From Micropterus salmoides (taxonomy: Eukaryota > Chordata > Actinopteri > Centrarchiformes > Centrarchidae), in assembly GCF_014851395.1 (NCBI RefSeq), contig NW_024040374.1, positions 29,530,772 to 29,594,771 of the forward strand: 64,000 bases of DNA, in the 5' to 3' direction. This document shows, in pieces, positions 22,216 through 34,169 of this stretch. The notes under the pieces are model-generated. The model saw nothing but the letters and a program-made list of their open reading frames with translations. It did no database searches and was not told where the DNA came from. The first letter of the stretch is position 1. Each line of letters starts with the position of its first letter. The position numbers were made by a program, and so were the translations under genes.

Positions 22216-22859
22216 ATAATACAGCAGCAAGTCATGGAAGTTCTAATTCTGTTGTTACAGTAGCATTATAAAGAAATGCACAATATCCAATTCCCAAATC
22301 CAAAAAACAGGTTTTTTATTGCATTGACACGCATTTACACTGATGACAACAGACCAAAGAATGGTTGCTTTTTACTGGTAGTATCACCATATTTAACAGC
22401 TGCATTTGTTACAGTTTGTGAAGAATTTGAACAGAAAAAAGTAATCCAAACACGCTTTCATGGGAAATGTCTGCAATCACCAGGGTCGCCATGAAAAACA
22501 GGAGAAAAACAGTTCATTTAGACAGCAGTTAGCAGATGGCAGCAAGGTGATCTGATTGTGAGACGTGGTTGTACTCTTGAACGAGGCTCAGCAGATGGCA
22601 GTGTGGAGTTATACATGTCAACACAGAGGGGACGCTGTTCGTCCATAGGAGGCACCATATCCTCAACCTACCATTTTCTCTCTCTCTCTCTCTTTCTACC
22701 TATCTATCTTGCTCTCTCACACAGACACACACACACACAGGCAGTGTTTTGAAACAGGGTTCACTCAGGGCTTAGCTTGGCATTCTATTTTAGAACTCCA
22801 CCCATAACAGCTCTAAATGGACTTAGGGACTCCACCCCACCCCCATCCTCCTGTGGGAC

Positions 22860-22887
22860 TGTGTGTGTGTGTGTGTGTGTGTGTGTC
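22860..22887. repeat. (TG)n microsatellite
   Basis: About 14 uninterrupted TG units. Confidence 0.95.
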
Positions 22888-23174
22888 AGTATGTGTGTGT
22901 CTTTTAACGTGTGCGGAGGTGGTTACAAAAGAAAAGACAGGGAGGAATCAAAGGGCCAGCGTATTGGGAGGAAATGTAGGTCATGCTAGACAGGAGCGAG
23001 GAAGAAGTGAGGAGTATCGAGTCAGAGAGAGTCAAGAGGGAGTAAGACGAAGGAGGACAAGACACTCCCAGAATCCCTCATGTGTCCTCTGGAAAATGAA
23101 CAGCAGGGACAGAGAGACAAAACGAGTCACTGAGGAGATGGAGAAAGCAGAGCTGCACTGAATCGATCACAAGG

Positions 23175-23179
<5 letters not shown>

Positions 23180-23213
<34 letters not shown>
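23180..23213. repeat. (CT/GT)n microsatellite
   Basis: About 16 GT units, uninterrupted. Confidence 0.95.
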
Positions 23214-23214
<1 letters not shown>

Positions 23215-23538
23215 CTGACCAATCAACAGCAACCATTACTTTGGGATGCTCCTTCCCTCCTCCCTCTCTCCCTCCACAAAGAGGTGACCTAAATACTAAA
23301 GCCGCCTGAACTGTTAAAGACAAACTCAAAGAAATTGTCCTCTGAGTGTGTGTGAGAGTGAGTGTGCATGCGTGTGTGTCTGTGTGAGAGTGTGCGTGAG
23401 TGGGTGGGTGTGTGTGGCGGGTGGTTATGGTAAATGTTGCATCAGTCATGAAAGCCATAGTGCTGCAGCTCAAAGCTTTATTCTCGCCTGTTGGCATAGC
23501 AACTACTGAGTCAAATCGGGATGATCAAAGAAGGCCTG

Positions 23539-23539
<1 letters not shown>

Positions 23540-23575
<36 letters not shown>

Positions 23576-23576
23576 C
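23540..23576. repeat. (TG)n(CG)n compound microsatellite
   Basis: About 15 TG units run directly into CGCGCGC, a sequence with Z-DNA-forming character by composition. Confidence 0.95.
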
Positions 23577-26552
23577 ACTTCTGTGGATGTGTGTTTGCAC
23601 ACACTGTACGATATAGAGAATATTATATTATCTACCAGTGGTACAAACCTGCTGGAGAGGAGCTACTGGGACATCAGTGGTATCTGATATTACTGCTAGC
23701 ACAACAAAGCTATAATTTACAATTTGGTATCAGCAGAAACAGAAAAATATGTCTTTTCAGTTTTTCAAATCCTTATGATTTTAGAACTGTTTTGAAAACA
23801 GAAAAAAGAACCTTATTGGTTAGTTGAGTAAAACGAGGGAGTGATGACACCACCATGGTTTTCTGATCTACCACGTCCATGGTTAAGATCACGGTAAAAA
23901 AAAAAAAGACATCGACTGTTGGTAGAGAAAGGAAACTTACCCTGGTCACCAGTGTGGACGTGGGAGGGACCTCCTCCCTGAGATCTTTTACGGTGGTATT
24001 AACCACATCACGCTTCTACTGATTTTGCTGCTGAGAATGACTGATGAATCATTATTTGCGAAACCACAAAAGGTCACTTGAGGGAGCACACCTGGCTAAT
24101 TGCTGCATGAAGTTTGCACGCTTGTGAGATTATCGCTTTCAGAAAGTTAGAAAAAATTCAACTCTGTTCCACAATCTCACAGCCAAGCTGTTACTGGCCA
24201 GACAGTCATTTTCATAACCAATAGCTAAAATGTAGCTGGCAAAGAGCTGAAACATGGTGTTGTGAAGATACATTTTAACTTCTTCATGTTTGGATGCACT
24301 GCAGCACATGGAGGAGCCGAATACACAGTTGTAAATTGCTACACTTCATATGGGCTCTCTTGTGGGTGGGGAACAGCATATGGTAACATTATTGCGCCAA
24401 GACCCAACCCAGTGGAACAGTTTGGGGAGCAACTTGAAGATTTGTCAATCCATTTGAAGGATCCCTCTTCAGTGAAACGCTGATGACCGTCCTGCTTCCT
24501 GTACATCTGTTTGTCATTAGGACACAAGCCCCTTAGAGTGCTCATAAAAACTTGCATTCATGTACTGTATGTTGGCAGACGCCTTTGCAAGCATCATGTC
24601 AGTGGACTTGCAGACATAGAAGCATGTTATAAAATAACTAGCGCACACCTCTGCCTCTGTGTGATAGCTATCTACAGATAAACTGCACCAAGAGCACGAA
24701 AGGAAGAAAAATAAATGAGATCATGGCACAGTACATTTCTCTGCTCAGTTATTTTATTTCACTGACATATTCTGTCCTACCTTGTGTACCTATAGTACTA
24801 CTGTACATTTGTATTTTATTTCATGAGAATCACAATGCTGGATCACAGTGTTCACAGGATCGCATCGACATCGTACCACGCTGGCACAGTGATTCTAGCA
24901 TGCTATGTGGAATGAATTAATTGCAACAGTTTGAATTAGTGAAGTCCCAGTTTGGCGAAGAGGAAGCAAGAGAAGACATACAGGTTCACAGCTTTTGTGT
25001 TTATATGAGAGGAAAGAAAAAAATAATGTCCGATGTGTGTGTGAGAGTCAGTATGGGGGTGAGCCTGGTGCCACAGAGTTATCAAGACAAAAAACATGCC
25101 ATCATTTCACAGAAACCACAGAGCCCGTTGCCATGGGAATGCTGCAGGGAGCTCCTCATCCTCCCACCAATGGGCTTCAGCGATATGCTACCGCGGGAAA
25201 CCTGGCTTGTTGCCTAGGAGACCAGAGGCTGTGTGCTCCAGCTCAAATGAAGAGTTGTTCCTGTTGGTTGTTACTAAAAATGAAACACTCAGTGGTTTAA
25301 ACAGATATCTGGGTCTGCTGGTGTATGGGGGCAATATTGATCTGCTAATTGAAAACTGGATATCAGCCAGTGAGTGTTGCCTGTATGAATTATACATAGC
25401 AGGTTTATTGATTCAGTTTTATTGTTCAATTTGTCACAACTGCTATAGACTGTATGATCATATAAAGATTGTTTCCATAAACTTGCACATTTTCATTTTT
25501 AGTCTTTGACAGTCAGGAAGAAGCACTAACCTCTAACCGAGTCAGTAAATACATAACACACTACACTAGAGTTCTGGCCGGGAGATGACCTCATAAATCC
25601 TGCGAGATTATTGCGTGTCCTTGTACCAAAACAAACACGGACAGCAACCAGCAGCTTGCACTGCTTCCATGCAGTGATATTTCCTCTGAAAAGGACAAAA
25701 AAGGAGGAAAAAAGAGCAGGGTTTGGAGGAGATCCTGGATGTAGAGTTCAAGGTACAAAATTCAGTTATTTGTCAAATATAATCATACAGGGCCAGGGAA
25801 CAATCAAAGTGAACAGTCCGACACATTCGTTATATTCATAACAGTCCACCTTAAGTGCCACAGTTATTATTATATTACAGTAATTAATACACCGCACCCT
25901 GACTACATTTACAGTTTATACCAAGATACTTTTAAATGTAAGTGTCGACACATACTACCTTTTGGCAGAGACGCTAATACCCAAATGGTAGGAAAAATTT
26001 GATTAGATATATTTTAGCTATATTAAGTGGAAGCATTTGTTCGTACAAAGATCAATAAACAGGAAATAACATATTGCACTTATAGGTAGCACACATGTAC
26101 TGTAACTACATTCCCTAACACCAACTGTATAAGGTTAAAGGCTCGGACACAACATCCAACCAACCAATTTAAATGGAATCACTGTGATCAAAGGACTGTC
26201 ATGCAAAATTGCGCTGTTGACTAGTTGCTAACAGTCTTGACCGTGCCAACCTTTGAGGGAGCCGTGAATCTATCATGGAGGAAAGCTATCATAGCTTATT
26301 AGCTGTGTTAAACCATCCATAAAGAAACAATGGTCTGTTGACAGTTATAAGACAAGACTCAGTGGTACAAATGCACGTCTTGAATAACATATGTGATCAT
26401 ATGTTCCATTTAGCAGCCAAGTAATTATTATGACTGACTAGGTCTAGCATGTTCTATGTTCTTAGTGTTGTGTGTTCTCTGGCTCCTAATCTGCTAACCC
26501 CCAAAAAGTAACCTTAGAACTGGGGTTATAGGACCCTTTGTCATGGTCCCAT

Positions 26553-27146
26553 CAAGGGCGTCATTTCGTGTTGAAAAGTGGTGGGGACATAAGGGCTCAG
26601 ATTAGGGGTGTGATGATACACTTTGGGTCACAAGACATGACGATGCATGAGAACAAGACAAGAAGATTTTTAATACTATTTTGAAAGAATATTAAATGCT
26701 GAAATATATGAGCTTGGGGGTCTGGAGCATTAAACACTTAATTTACTGCATTCTGGAGACATTTTCTGCTCCAATTTTACAGTGTTTCCCTATATATAAA
26801 TAAATGTCTTTATTTATATAAAGGGAAACACAAAATTCAGCTAGCAGGGGACAATTCATAAATATAGAAACAGAATATAATGCAGTAATCAGCTGCTTGT
26901 TTTTTTATACTTGTTACTTTTTTGGACAATGCTCGTTTGTTTCTTCTATATTTAAATTGCCTTGTATGTTTTCTTAATGTGCAAATAAACCTTTCTCAAA
27001 GCATTTTCATTTGTTAGTTGACATATCTTGGTGCAAGCTGTTTTTCAGAACATTTTTAACAAATGCTTTCAAAAAGTGATGGAGACAAAATCAGCCTTTT
27101 CAAAACATGGTGGGGGCATGTCCCCTGCATCCCCAGTGTAAATGGG
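26553..27146. mobile_element. Putative non-autonomous DNA element
   Basis: The left end CAAGGGCGTCATTTCGTG followed by AAAAGTGGTGGGGACA loosely mirrors the right end, where AAAACATGGTGGGGGCATG precedes CCCCAGTGTAAATGGGTCC. Terminal similarity is modest. The interior contains a near-perfect hairpin (26782-26831). I recall similar termini in other fish. Confidence 0.45.
26782..26831. other. Near-perfect 23-bp inverted repeat, 4-nt loop
   Basis: Left arm 26782-26804 begins GTGTTTCCCTATATATA. Right arm 26809-26831 ends AAAGGGAAACAC. They pair at 22 of 23 positions around loop TGTC. The arms are AT-rich inside and capped by GTTTCCC/GGGAAAC. It could be a cruciform or transcript hairpin; it is a structural call only. 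Confidence 0.8.
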
Positions 27147-27149
27147 TCC

Positions 27150-30100
27150 CATTATGTGCCATATAACTCACCAACATAGGAATGACCCCCTGGCTGGCTA
27201 GCATGTTCGCAGTTAGCTCATCAGCAACAGTTGTTCACCAGCTAGTACTGTAAGTCAGTACATCACCAAGCTTGTAACCAACCTTTTCCCCTTGGATACG
27301 TAGATGATCTTTGCTGTGCCACATTCTGGTGTGACTGGACCACAATTCAAAAAAGTTGAGTTATTTTCTGTTTTGTCAACAAATGCCAAGAAAAGACCAC
27401 ATCCAACAAATTTGTTAGTCTATCGCCCAATACATTCCAAAGACGTACAGTACCATAGCTCACAAATATACCGTCATAGTGTGGCTTATTGATGTGATTT
27501 TCAATTGGTTTTGGACATCAATGGACCTCTTTTGCGCAGAGGAATAAGATATCGAGCTTTGACTCCACAGACAATACTTGTTGGTACGATAAATGCTATA
27601 TTGGTTTTGCCCATTTTATGGGATTTGTTGGAAAGAAAAAAAATACAGAAAATCACTTTTATCCCAAATCATACTACCACAGAGATACACATTTGAGTAT
27701 GTGTGATGATACATTTACTAGTTTAACTGTTAACTGATGATATTTATACCGATGTCAGTTTTGATCATAACAATAGGATGATGAGCCATTTCTGATTAAT
27801 AATAAATTGTGTAGAAAACTTGCTTAGTTGTTAATTGATTTAGTTTGCGCCTTTTATGTTTAATTTCATCTAGATGTTTCAGTGCAAAGAATGAAGAGCA
27901 AAAGACTGTGTTCAAAACATGATGAATTATTGATGTGAGCCATCTGGAGATGCAAATAACCTCTGACTAATTCACCAAGGACATCACCTGAGTGCACAAC
28001 TGCACTGCAATGCAGGGGGACATATCACAAAGTATATTATATGACAGTCTGTTAAAAACATACAGTGTGGGACCATTACCTGGGTTTCAAACTTTGGTAC
28101 ACATACAGGGGGCAATTTGATACTTTATAGCCATAGAGGAGTTCATTGTCTCAAAAGGAGTGATTGATCTAAAGGTGTCTCTTGAGGTGGTATTAATCAA
28201 TAGTTTTACACTGAAACAAATCAATATGCATGATCAATTGTCTTTGTGTAATGTAAGAAAAAGCATGCAAACTGACAACATCCTCGGGCAAATTGCCTCT
28301 ACAGTACAGCACATAAGCCTTTTAAAAAAACATTTTGTATCAAAATTGACAAAAATAGAGAGTGCCAAGAGTTTTGACACTATTTCTGTCAATGGGATCT
28401 TTTTTGAATGTTCAAGCTTATTAAACTGATTGAAGGCAAAACATAAAAGAATAAATAATAACAAAGAAAAGACAATGGACTGAAACAGAAGTAGATCTGC
28501 AGGGCATGATTGGCTTGAAATGGCTCTTCAGCTCTTTGGTCATGTTATACAGTACACATTTGCATGTCCACTTATAATGAAAGCTTAGCAACAAAACAAA
28601 CAGAACACCACCACTGTTTTGTGAATCCTCAGTGCACCCCAACCTTTTACTGTCATCATGACACCACTAAGACTTCACACCAAACAAAACACTTTCTGTG
28701 TAGCATCAGTGTGTTGATTGAGGCCAACGGTGTAATTTTCCTCAAACTATCTATGGTAAGTGTGCAATGTCTGAATATGGAGTTAAAGAAAGACTAACAC
28801 TGAGTGTGTTGCATAAGGTTCAGTCACTTTTTGATACAAAAGGTTAATAAAGGACTGGCTTTTGAATTGCTAGTGTTTTGTTCATTGTGTGCTGTAAAGC
28901 ATTTTGGCTGCAAAGTGGAGTGTTTGCGCCACTTTAAAAAAAATGAAAAACACTTATCCACATAGTAGAAACTGTTTCAGTGCTTGGAACATAAATATAA
29001 AAGCCCATGCCTCTGTGTCATGCAAGGCGTGTGTCAAGACAGATTTTTTTTAGTGCGTGGTGCTCGTTGAGTGCTTCTGTTTGTGTCTATACAAGAGAAA
29101 GAGGTCATCCCACACCCCTGAGAATTTTCCCTGCACTGACACAGACTGACAGAGACAGAGTAAAGGGAAAAACAGCAAAGGAAATGATTCTGGCTAGACC
29201 TGATCCTGGACCCGCAAGTGAGGATGAGACCACTGAACTATCTATTCTAGAATTTGTGTGATTAGATGGACATGCTGAACGTTTGTTTCTCTGTGAATGT
29301 GTGTAAGGTGGGAATGGGAATCCAACAAAACTGTCAAGCCTTTGCCCAACAGTTTTTGACTTTGGAATCATAAAGTGGAAACACATTGGCTGAATAAACA
29401 ATGACATTTGTTCCTGGACTCATATTATACATTGCTTGTCGGTATTTAATACATCATGATTATTTAGACTTCATTATTATTTGGCCATCATTAGTGATAT
29501 GAAAATTTTCAGATCATCTGACTAATTTGGAGTAGTGTCTGTTCATACTAAAAATTTACTAAAAAGTAATTTGTGTGTTAAGTTGGAAACACATACACCC
29601 AAAAAAAAGGGGCTTCCTCACTCGTGCGTTTTTGGGCCCATAGAGCATGTGCACTGCTCCAATCCGAGCCAGTTGACTGCGTGCACACTTGAATGGGATG
29701 AAATTTAAATTTAATCACATTGCTCTTCTAGTCTCTCCAAATGTTGTTCTTCACCTCAGCTAAACCTTTTAGAGGTGCTGCTCAACATCACTGGCTACAG
29801 CAAATTAATGAGAAAATATCATGAAATAGTATAACAATAGCAGTAATAATAATACTAGTATTTCTTCACTTTAAATGGGAATATGTAAAAAAAGGGGCTG
29901 CATGTTATCTGTACATCACCAGGTGCATTTATGCAGAATATACCCTGGTTTTTATGCTGCCTGTCAGTTTTTATCCTGTAAATCCAGCGTTTTCTTGTTT
30001 TGTTGAAACAGAATCTCAGTGTTCTCTTGTGCACACAGAGCAGCAACTAACCCACAATCGACTTGCAGAGGTAAGGAGAGAAAAACAAATGCTCTGTGCA

Positions 30101-30414
30101 GAGGAAGTAGTGACAGCTGCCAATTCTGAAGACAGACAGGATGGACAGTATCTAAAACAGGATCATTAATAACATGCTGGATAAAACACCACAAAGTAAT
30201 GATAAGTAAGTGTTAAGTCAGCATGTTTAAGATGTGTTTTTCTTTTCAGCTGTGTAGTTTGACTGAGTCAGCAGCAGCTGAGCTTGTTGCAGGTATAAAT
30301 ATCGTTGATAAAACAGGTCATACTGTTTTACCTTGTTGTAAATTTTAACAAATTTTCTTTATTCTCATCTGTGTTTGTTAAGACACAAGTGCACCTATGT
30401 GGTCACTCATGCAC
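27150..30414. other. No gene seen
   Basis: AT-rich. Frames at 27304-27492, 27505-27696, 28160-28429, 28564-28797 and 29007-29261 lack domains, introns or repeats that would support them. Confidence 0.5.
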
Positions 30415-30605
30415 AGATCTATTAACATTTTTATTTTATCAATTACATTTTAGTGTTGTCATTTTTCAGCAACAATATTGCATGTTAGGATAGTGTGTCA
30501 GTGTTTAAGAACATTGTCGCCGTCTTGTCATCGTCTCATTTTTCTCAGGGTAAAAAAAGGTCCTTGAATAATTTCGTTTAGTTTCTTCTGACGAAAGTAA
30601 CACTA
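30415..30605 (+). mobile_element. Element G right-end fragment
   Basis: ATTAACATTTTTATTTTAT, ATTACATTTTAGTGTTGTCA, TCAGGGTAAAAAAAGGTCC and CTGACGAAAGTAACACTA match the right end of the element at 44784-46031 in order. The left part is missing. Confidence 0.7.
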
Positions 30606-30609
30606 TGAT

Positions 30610-33244
30610 AAACACACACAACCGTTCTAAATGTACTTTCTGGTCAGTACTACATGTTGGAACACAAGCTCCTCAATCCCTGCACGCACCAGCCATGCAG
30701 GAGTACTTTTTTGTTTTTGCTTTCTTTGCAAATAAATGATCTTTTCACTAAATGATTCTGTTGGATATCTGCTGTCATTAACTTGGTTACATGTCTCTTC
30801 TGTGAAAATGGTGATTTTTTTTTTTCTCACCATTGAGCTGCTGTAGTTCAAGGTTACCCTGATGTGACTGGGAGGAGGCGAGGGGGGTGTGTGACTTTGA
30901 TCACCTGAGATCCATGTGTGAGGTGATAAACTCTCACTGTTGCTATGGCTCCGACCATTAGAGGTCAATTAAGGTCATAAATTACTTACTTTTACTTCAC
31001 CTGACCCTTTGAGACTGTAATAGTGATTGGAGGCTTTACGACGCCACTTGACAGTTGGATGGAAACAGCTAATGATGCTGTAACAGTTTAACCAGAGATG
31101 TAGCAGGGAAGCTTTCTAACACTCACCCCCACTTCTCTCTCTGTCACCCTCCTTCTGGCGCTCTGCCTGCCTTCTGTTGAATATTTCAGGTTATCTCTAA
31201 TGAAGGAAGTTATCTGTCTCTCACTGCAGCAGGAGCTTTAAATAGAACTGGAACATCAATTTACGGCCAACAATCCCAGAGCTGTAGGTGTGTTACACAA
31301 CTTCATCAACTGGCCTGGCATGATTCTAAAACAAAGAGAAATGAATGGAATTTTTGAGCAATACATTTCACAGTTTGTTTAAACTGCCCCATGCTCTGGT
31401 AATAATAACTACAAGATCAAAACAAGGATGGAAACCAAAGGGAAAATGTTTCTGAAGCTCTGCTGCAGTTAAATGAATAAATCAAGCTCAGATTCAGATC
31501 ATCAGAGCACATATTAAATCCCCACACAGATGAATATATTTCATCACATAGCCTGTCTCTGTTGTACCCTTGTACTGCTGTACAGATAATTAAACAGATT
31601 TACATTAAAAGGTTTTTTTTTTAGAGTGTGGTGAAATACTTTTATTTATGCGAGGACCAGATGGAGGACTGATTAATCTCGTCATGGCAGAGTTAGTGTG
31701 GTCTACCACTGGTTTGATGGCCATAATGAAGTATGAATTATTACATATTTAGTTTAAAATGAATCATCAAGTGATGCTATGGGGCAATGTTTTGATGAGT
31801 GGGTGCCTGATGTGTTTGCATTACACGCTCCACTAGCGAAAGGATGCACATTTTTGAGCGTGTCCCTCTGAGCATGCCTTCCAACTGCAGAGGACAACAA
31901 CGCCAGCATGTAGTGAATGCAGGTTAAATTACATGACGAAGAAGACTCCCCGCCAATTAGACTGAATAGTATTTGGACCCCAACAGCTCGGATCCTTGGT
32001 CAGTTCTCCGTTACTAGGAACCAAGCTGACCAGTGAAGATAGTGTGGCAGATGTATATGTGTTAGAATCATTTTGTTTTAAATCCTGACAGTATGTGAAA
32101 TTTACTTCAATCCTCTATGTTCCCTATCTGGTTCCCCTCCTTCTGCCTAACCCTGAGTTTCTCTCCGTTTCTCCAGAGAGGGAGAGGGTGAGAGTCTTCA
32201 GAAGTGCTCAGTATCCAACAGAGACATGTTGAAGAGACAGACACATGAGGACTGCCAGCCTGTGGAGATGAAGGCAGGCAGAGAAGAAAATATGGCAAGT
32301 CTGCAAGAGACAGATTTCCAGAGGAAAAAAAAAAAAATAGAGAGATGATTAAAAGAGAAGCCTGGCTGCATGAAAGTTCAAGCCAAGTTAAGATGTCCAA
32401 CCAAAGTTCAGTGGAGCTCAGGGAACTGAGATGCTCTGATTCTTTCATATTCACTTCATCTCTTCTTTGTCATTGTATACCAAATCTAAGCCTTTATTCT
32501 ATCATTCAGTACCCAGGTCTCCAGCCAACAGTCAAGTTGTCGAAAATATTTAATATGTTTTCAGCCAAACCAAATAACAACAGCTACATATGAAGGCTGT
32601 CATTAGTATGCAGAATATATTCTCAAGCAGTATTTTTATGTGCGTGCATGTGCACGTGGGTGTGTTTTGGGGTCTGAGCTGTGAGCACTCTAGGCTACAC
32701 TCCTATTTATAACTGACATTGGCGGAGTTGCATAAGGACACAGCAGCACATCAGACTGTGGAAGATAGTCAGATACATGCAGAAGGACAACATGTTGGCA
32801 GCGGCTGATGAATTATAAATGCCCCAGTTCTACTTTAACTCTGTTTTCTGACCTCTTTCTCTTTAAATCTTTATGATATGAAACAAAACAAATCATTGTA
32901 ATAGGAATTTGTCCATGTAGTGCAAAGTGCTGTCAGCTGTACTAATTTTTCCGCTCATGATAGAGGCTTGAGTTTTAATTCAGCATATATTTCTCAGAGG
33001 CTGAGTGAATGTGGGCAGAAATTCACTGCTTGATCATTTTACAGTGGGTGTAGCCAAATAGTACCTTTTTTTTGTAGAAGAACTTGCTTTTGTTAGAAGA
33101 AAACACCTGGATTGTGTCATGTAGACACACTTTTGTAAAGCAACAAGTTAATGCTTCCAAAAGCTTGACACTAATGTGGCATCCTGGACATTTTAGTGGT
33201 AATAGTTAGTGCCCCAAATTATTATTCTATAAATTTGTGTTATT
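30610..33244. other. No gene seen
   Basis: The block 31000-31600 is free of recognised repeats and simple sequence, and might be a conserved non-coding element, but that cannot be judged from one genome. On the minus strand CTCAATGGTGAG near 30832-30843 resembles a splice donor, without a supportable exon. Confidence 0.4.
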
Positions 33245-33422
33245 GCTTGTCCATTGAAGTGTCCTTGGGCTGTTCTGCCAGTGTGTGAATGTTGGTTTCT
33301 GTTTAAGCACTTAGGCTCAGTGTGTGAATGCAGATGTAGTGTAAAAACGTTTTGAGTGGTTGGAAAGCTGCTATACAGAGCATTTACAATTATATTGTTA
33401 ATTCCATGCGTCCATGTTATAA
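33245..33422 (+). mobile_element. SINE-1 copy 2, decayed
   Basis: GTGTCCTTGGGCTGTTCTGC, CAGTGTGTGAATG, TTTTGAGTGGTTGGAAAGC and TGCTATACAGAGCATTTACA follow the SINE-1 body and tail order. A (TA)n run follows directly. Confidence 0.6.

Positions 33423-33424
<2 letters not shown>

Positions 33425-33467
<43 letters not shown>
33425..33467. repeat. (AT)n microsatellite
   Basis: About 21 AT units directly follow the SINE copy, suggesting the tail seeded the repeat. Confidence 0.95.
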
Positions 33468-33469
<2 letters not shown>

Positions 33470-33519
33470 ACGCCCATGTTAAGCAGCTAATCGGATCTTG
33501 TTTTTTCCAAATAAGAAAT

Positions 33520-34165
33520 ATCAGTAAACTGAGATCTGTAGTCTCAGCTGCACCATTCTCATCTCAGCATGTCTGCCCTTGACCGTATAGGACAACTTAA
33601 CAGTCTCACATCCCCCGTACACTGAGATCTCTTCACTGGCTAACTGTAACATTTAGGATCCAGTTCAAAGTTCTCACTATTACTTACAGAGCACTGCACA
33701 GTCAGGCTCCTGCACATGTGGCTGAACTACCACGCCCTTACTCTTCAGCTCGCTCTCTTAGGCCTTAAGACCCGTGGTGATCGAGCTTTGGAAACTTTGG
33801 AATGCTCTGCCTGCACACTTCCAGTCTGCTGATTCTGTGGATTCTTTCAAAAGGCAGCTAAAGACACACCTGTTTAGACAGGCATTTGGGTAACCTGTAC
33901 GCACCAAGCCTGCATCTTATGTATTTATATTTATATTTTTTTTACCCACTATGTATTTAATGTAAATTCTATTACCACTTGTGTATTTATGATGCATCTA
34001 ACTACAGCTAGTGCAATTATTATGCATTTTATAATGGACTGTTTTATAGCTCACTTCTTATAATACTGTATCTATCTATGCCAGGGATGTGTGTCCGTCA
34101 GCTTGCTTTGATGTTTCTACCTTCTACTGGCCAAAGTATCAATAAAGCAGCTTTAAATTTTCACT
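33520..34165 (+). mobile_element. CR1/L2-like LINE 3' remnant
   Basis: A decayed RT C-terminus, including sequence corresponding to LHWL-V-RI-FK, is followed by WNALPAHF...FRQAFG at 33798-33893, a stop and a TATTTA-rich 3' UTR ending with AATAAAGCAGCTTTAAA near 34140-34160. Reading-frame breaks occur upstream of 33798. Confidence 0.7.
33798..33893 (+). pseudogene. LINE RT C-terminal relic
   Basis: Translates to WNALPAHFQSADSVDSFKRQ followed by LKTHLFRQAFG and a stop. It aligns in sense with WNQVPVWVQEADTISTFKSR and then LKTFLF at the C-terminus of the LINE at 8474-10195. It is from a different, older element, with no intact upstream frame. Confidence 0.75.
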
Positions 34166-34169
34166 GGTA

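Larger units (their letters stand above)
22220..26550. other. No gene seen; several microsatellites
   Basis: A microsatellite-rich block covers 22680-23580. GC-richer, purine-rich sequence at 22915-23160 ends in CACAAGGGTACTC, which could mimic an exon/donor, but no protein family is recognisable. 23590-26550 shows nothing I can assign. Confidence 0.5.

Noticed and set aside
22777..23827. Frames with long VCVCVCV or HTHTHTH stretches
   Set aside because: They are translations of (TG)n and (CA)n microsatellites.
24262..25841. A series of frames of 65-137 codons on the plus strand
   Set aside because: They overlap each other in different frames, none has a domain, and no splice chain links them.
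30627..30968. Possible exon with a GTGAG donor on the minus strand (near 30832)
   Set aside because: The donor is good, but no acceptable acceptor, partner exon or recognisable protein could be found.
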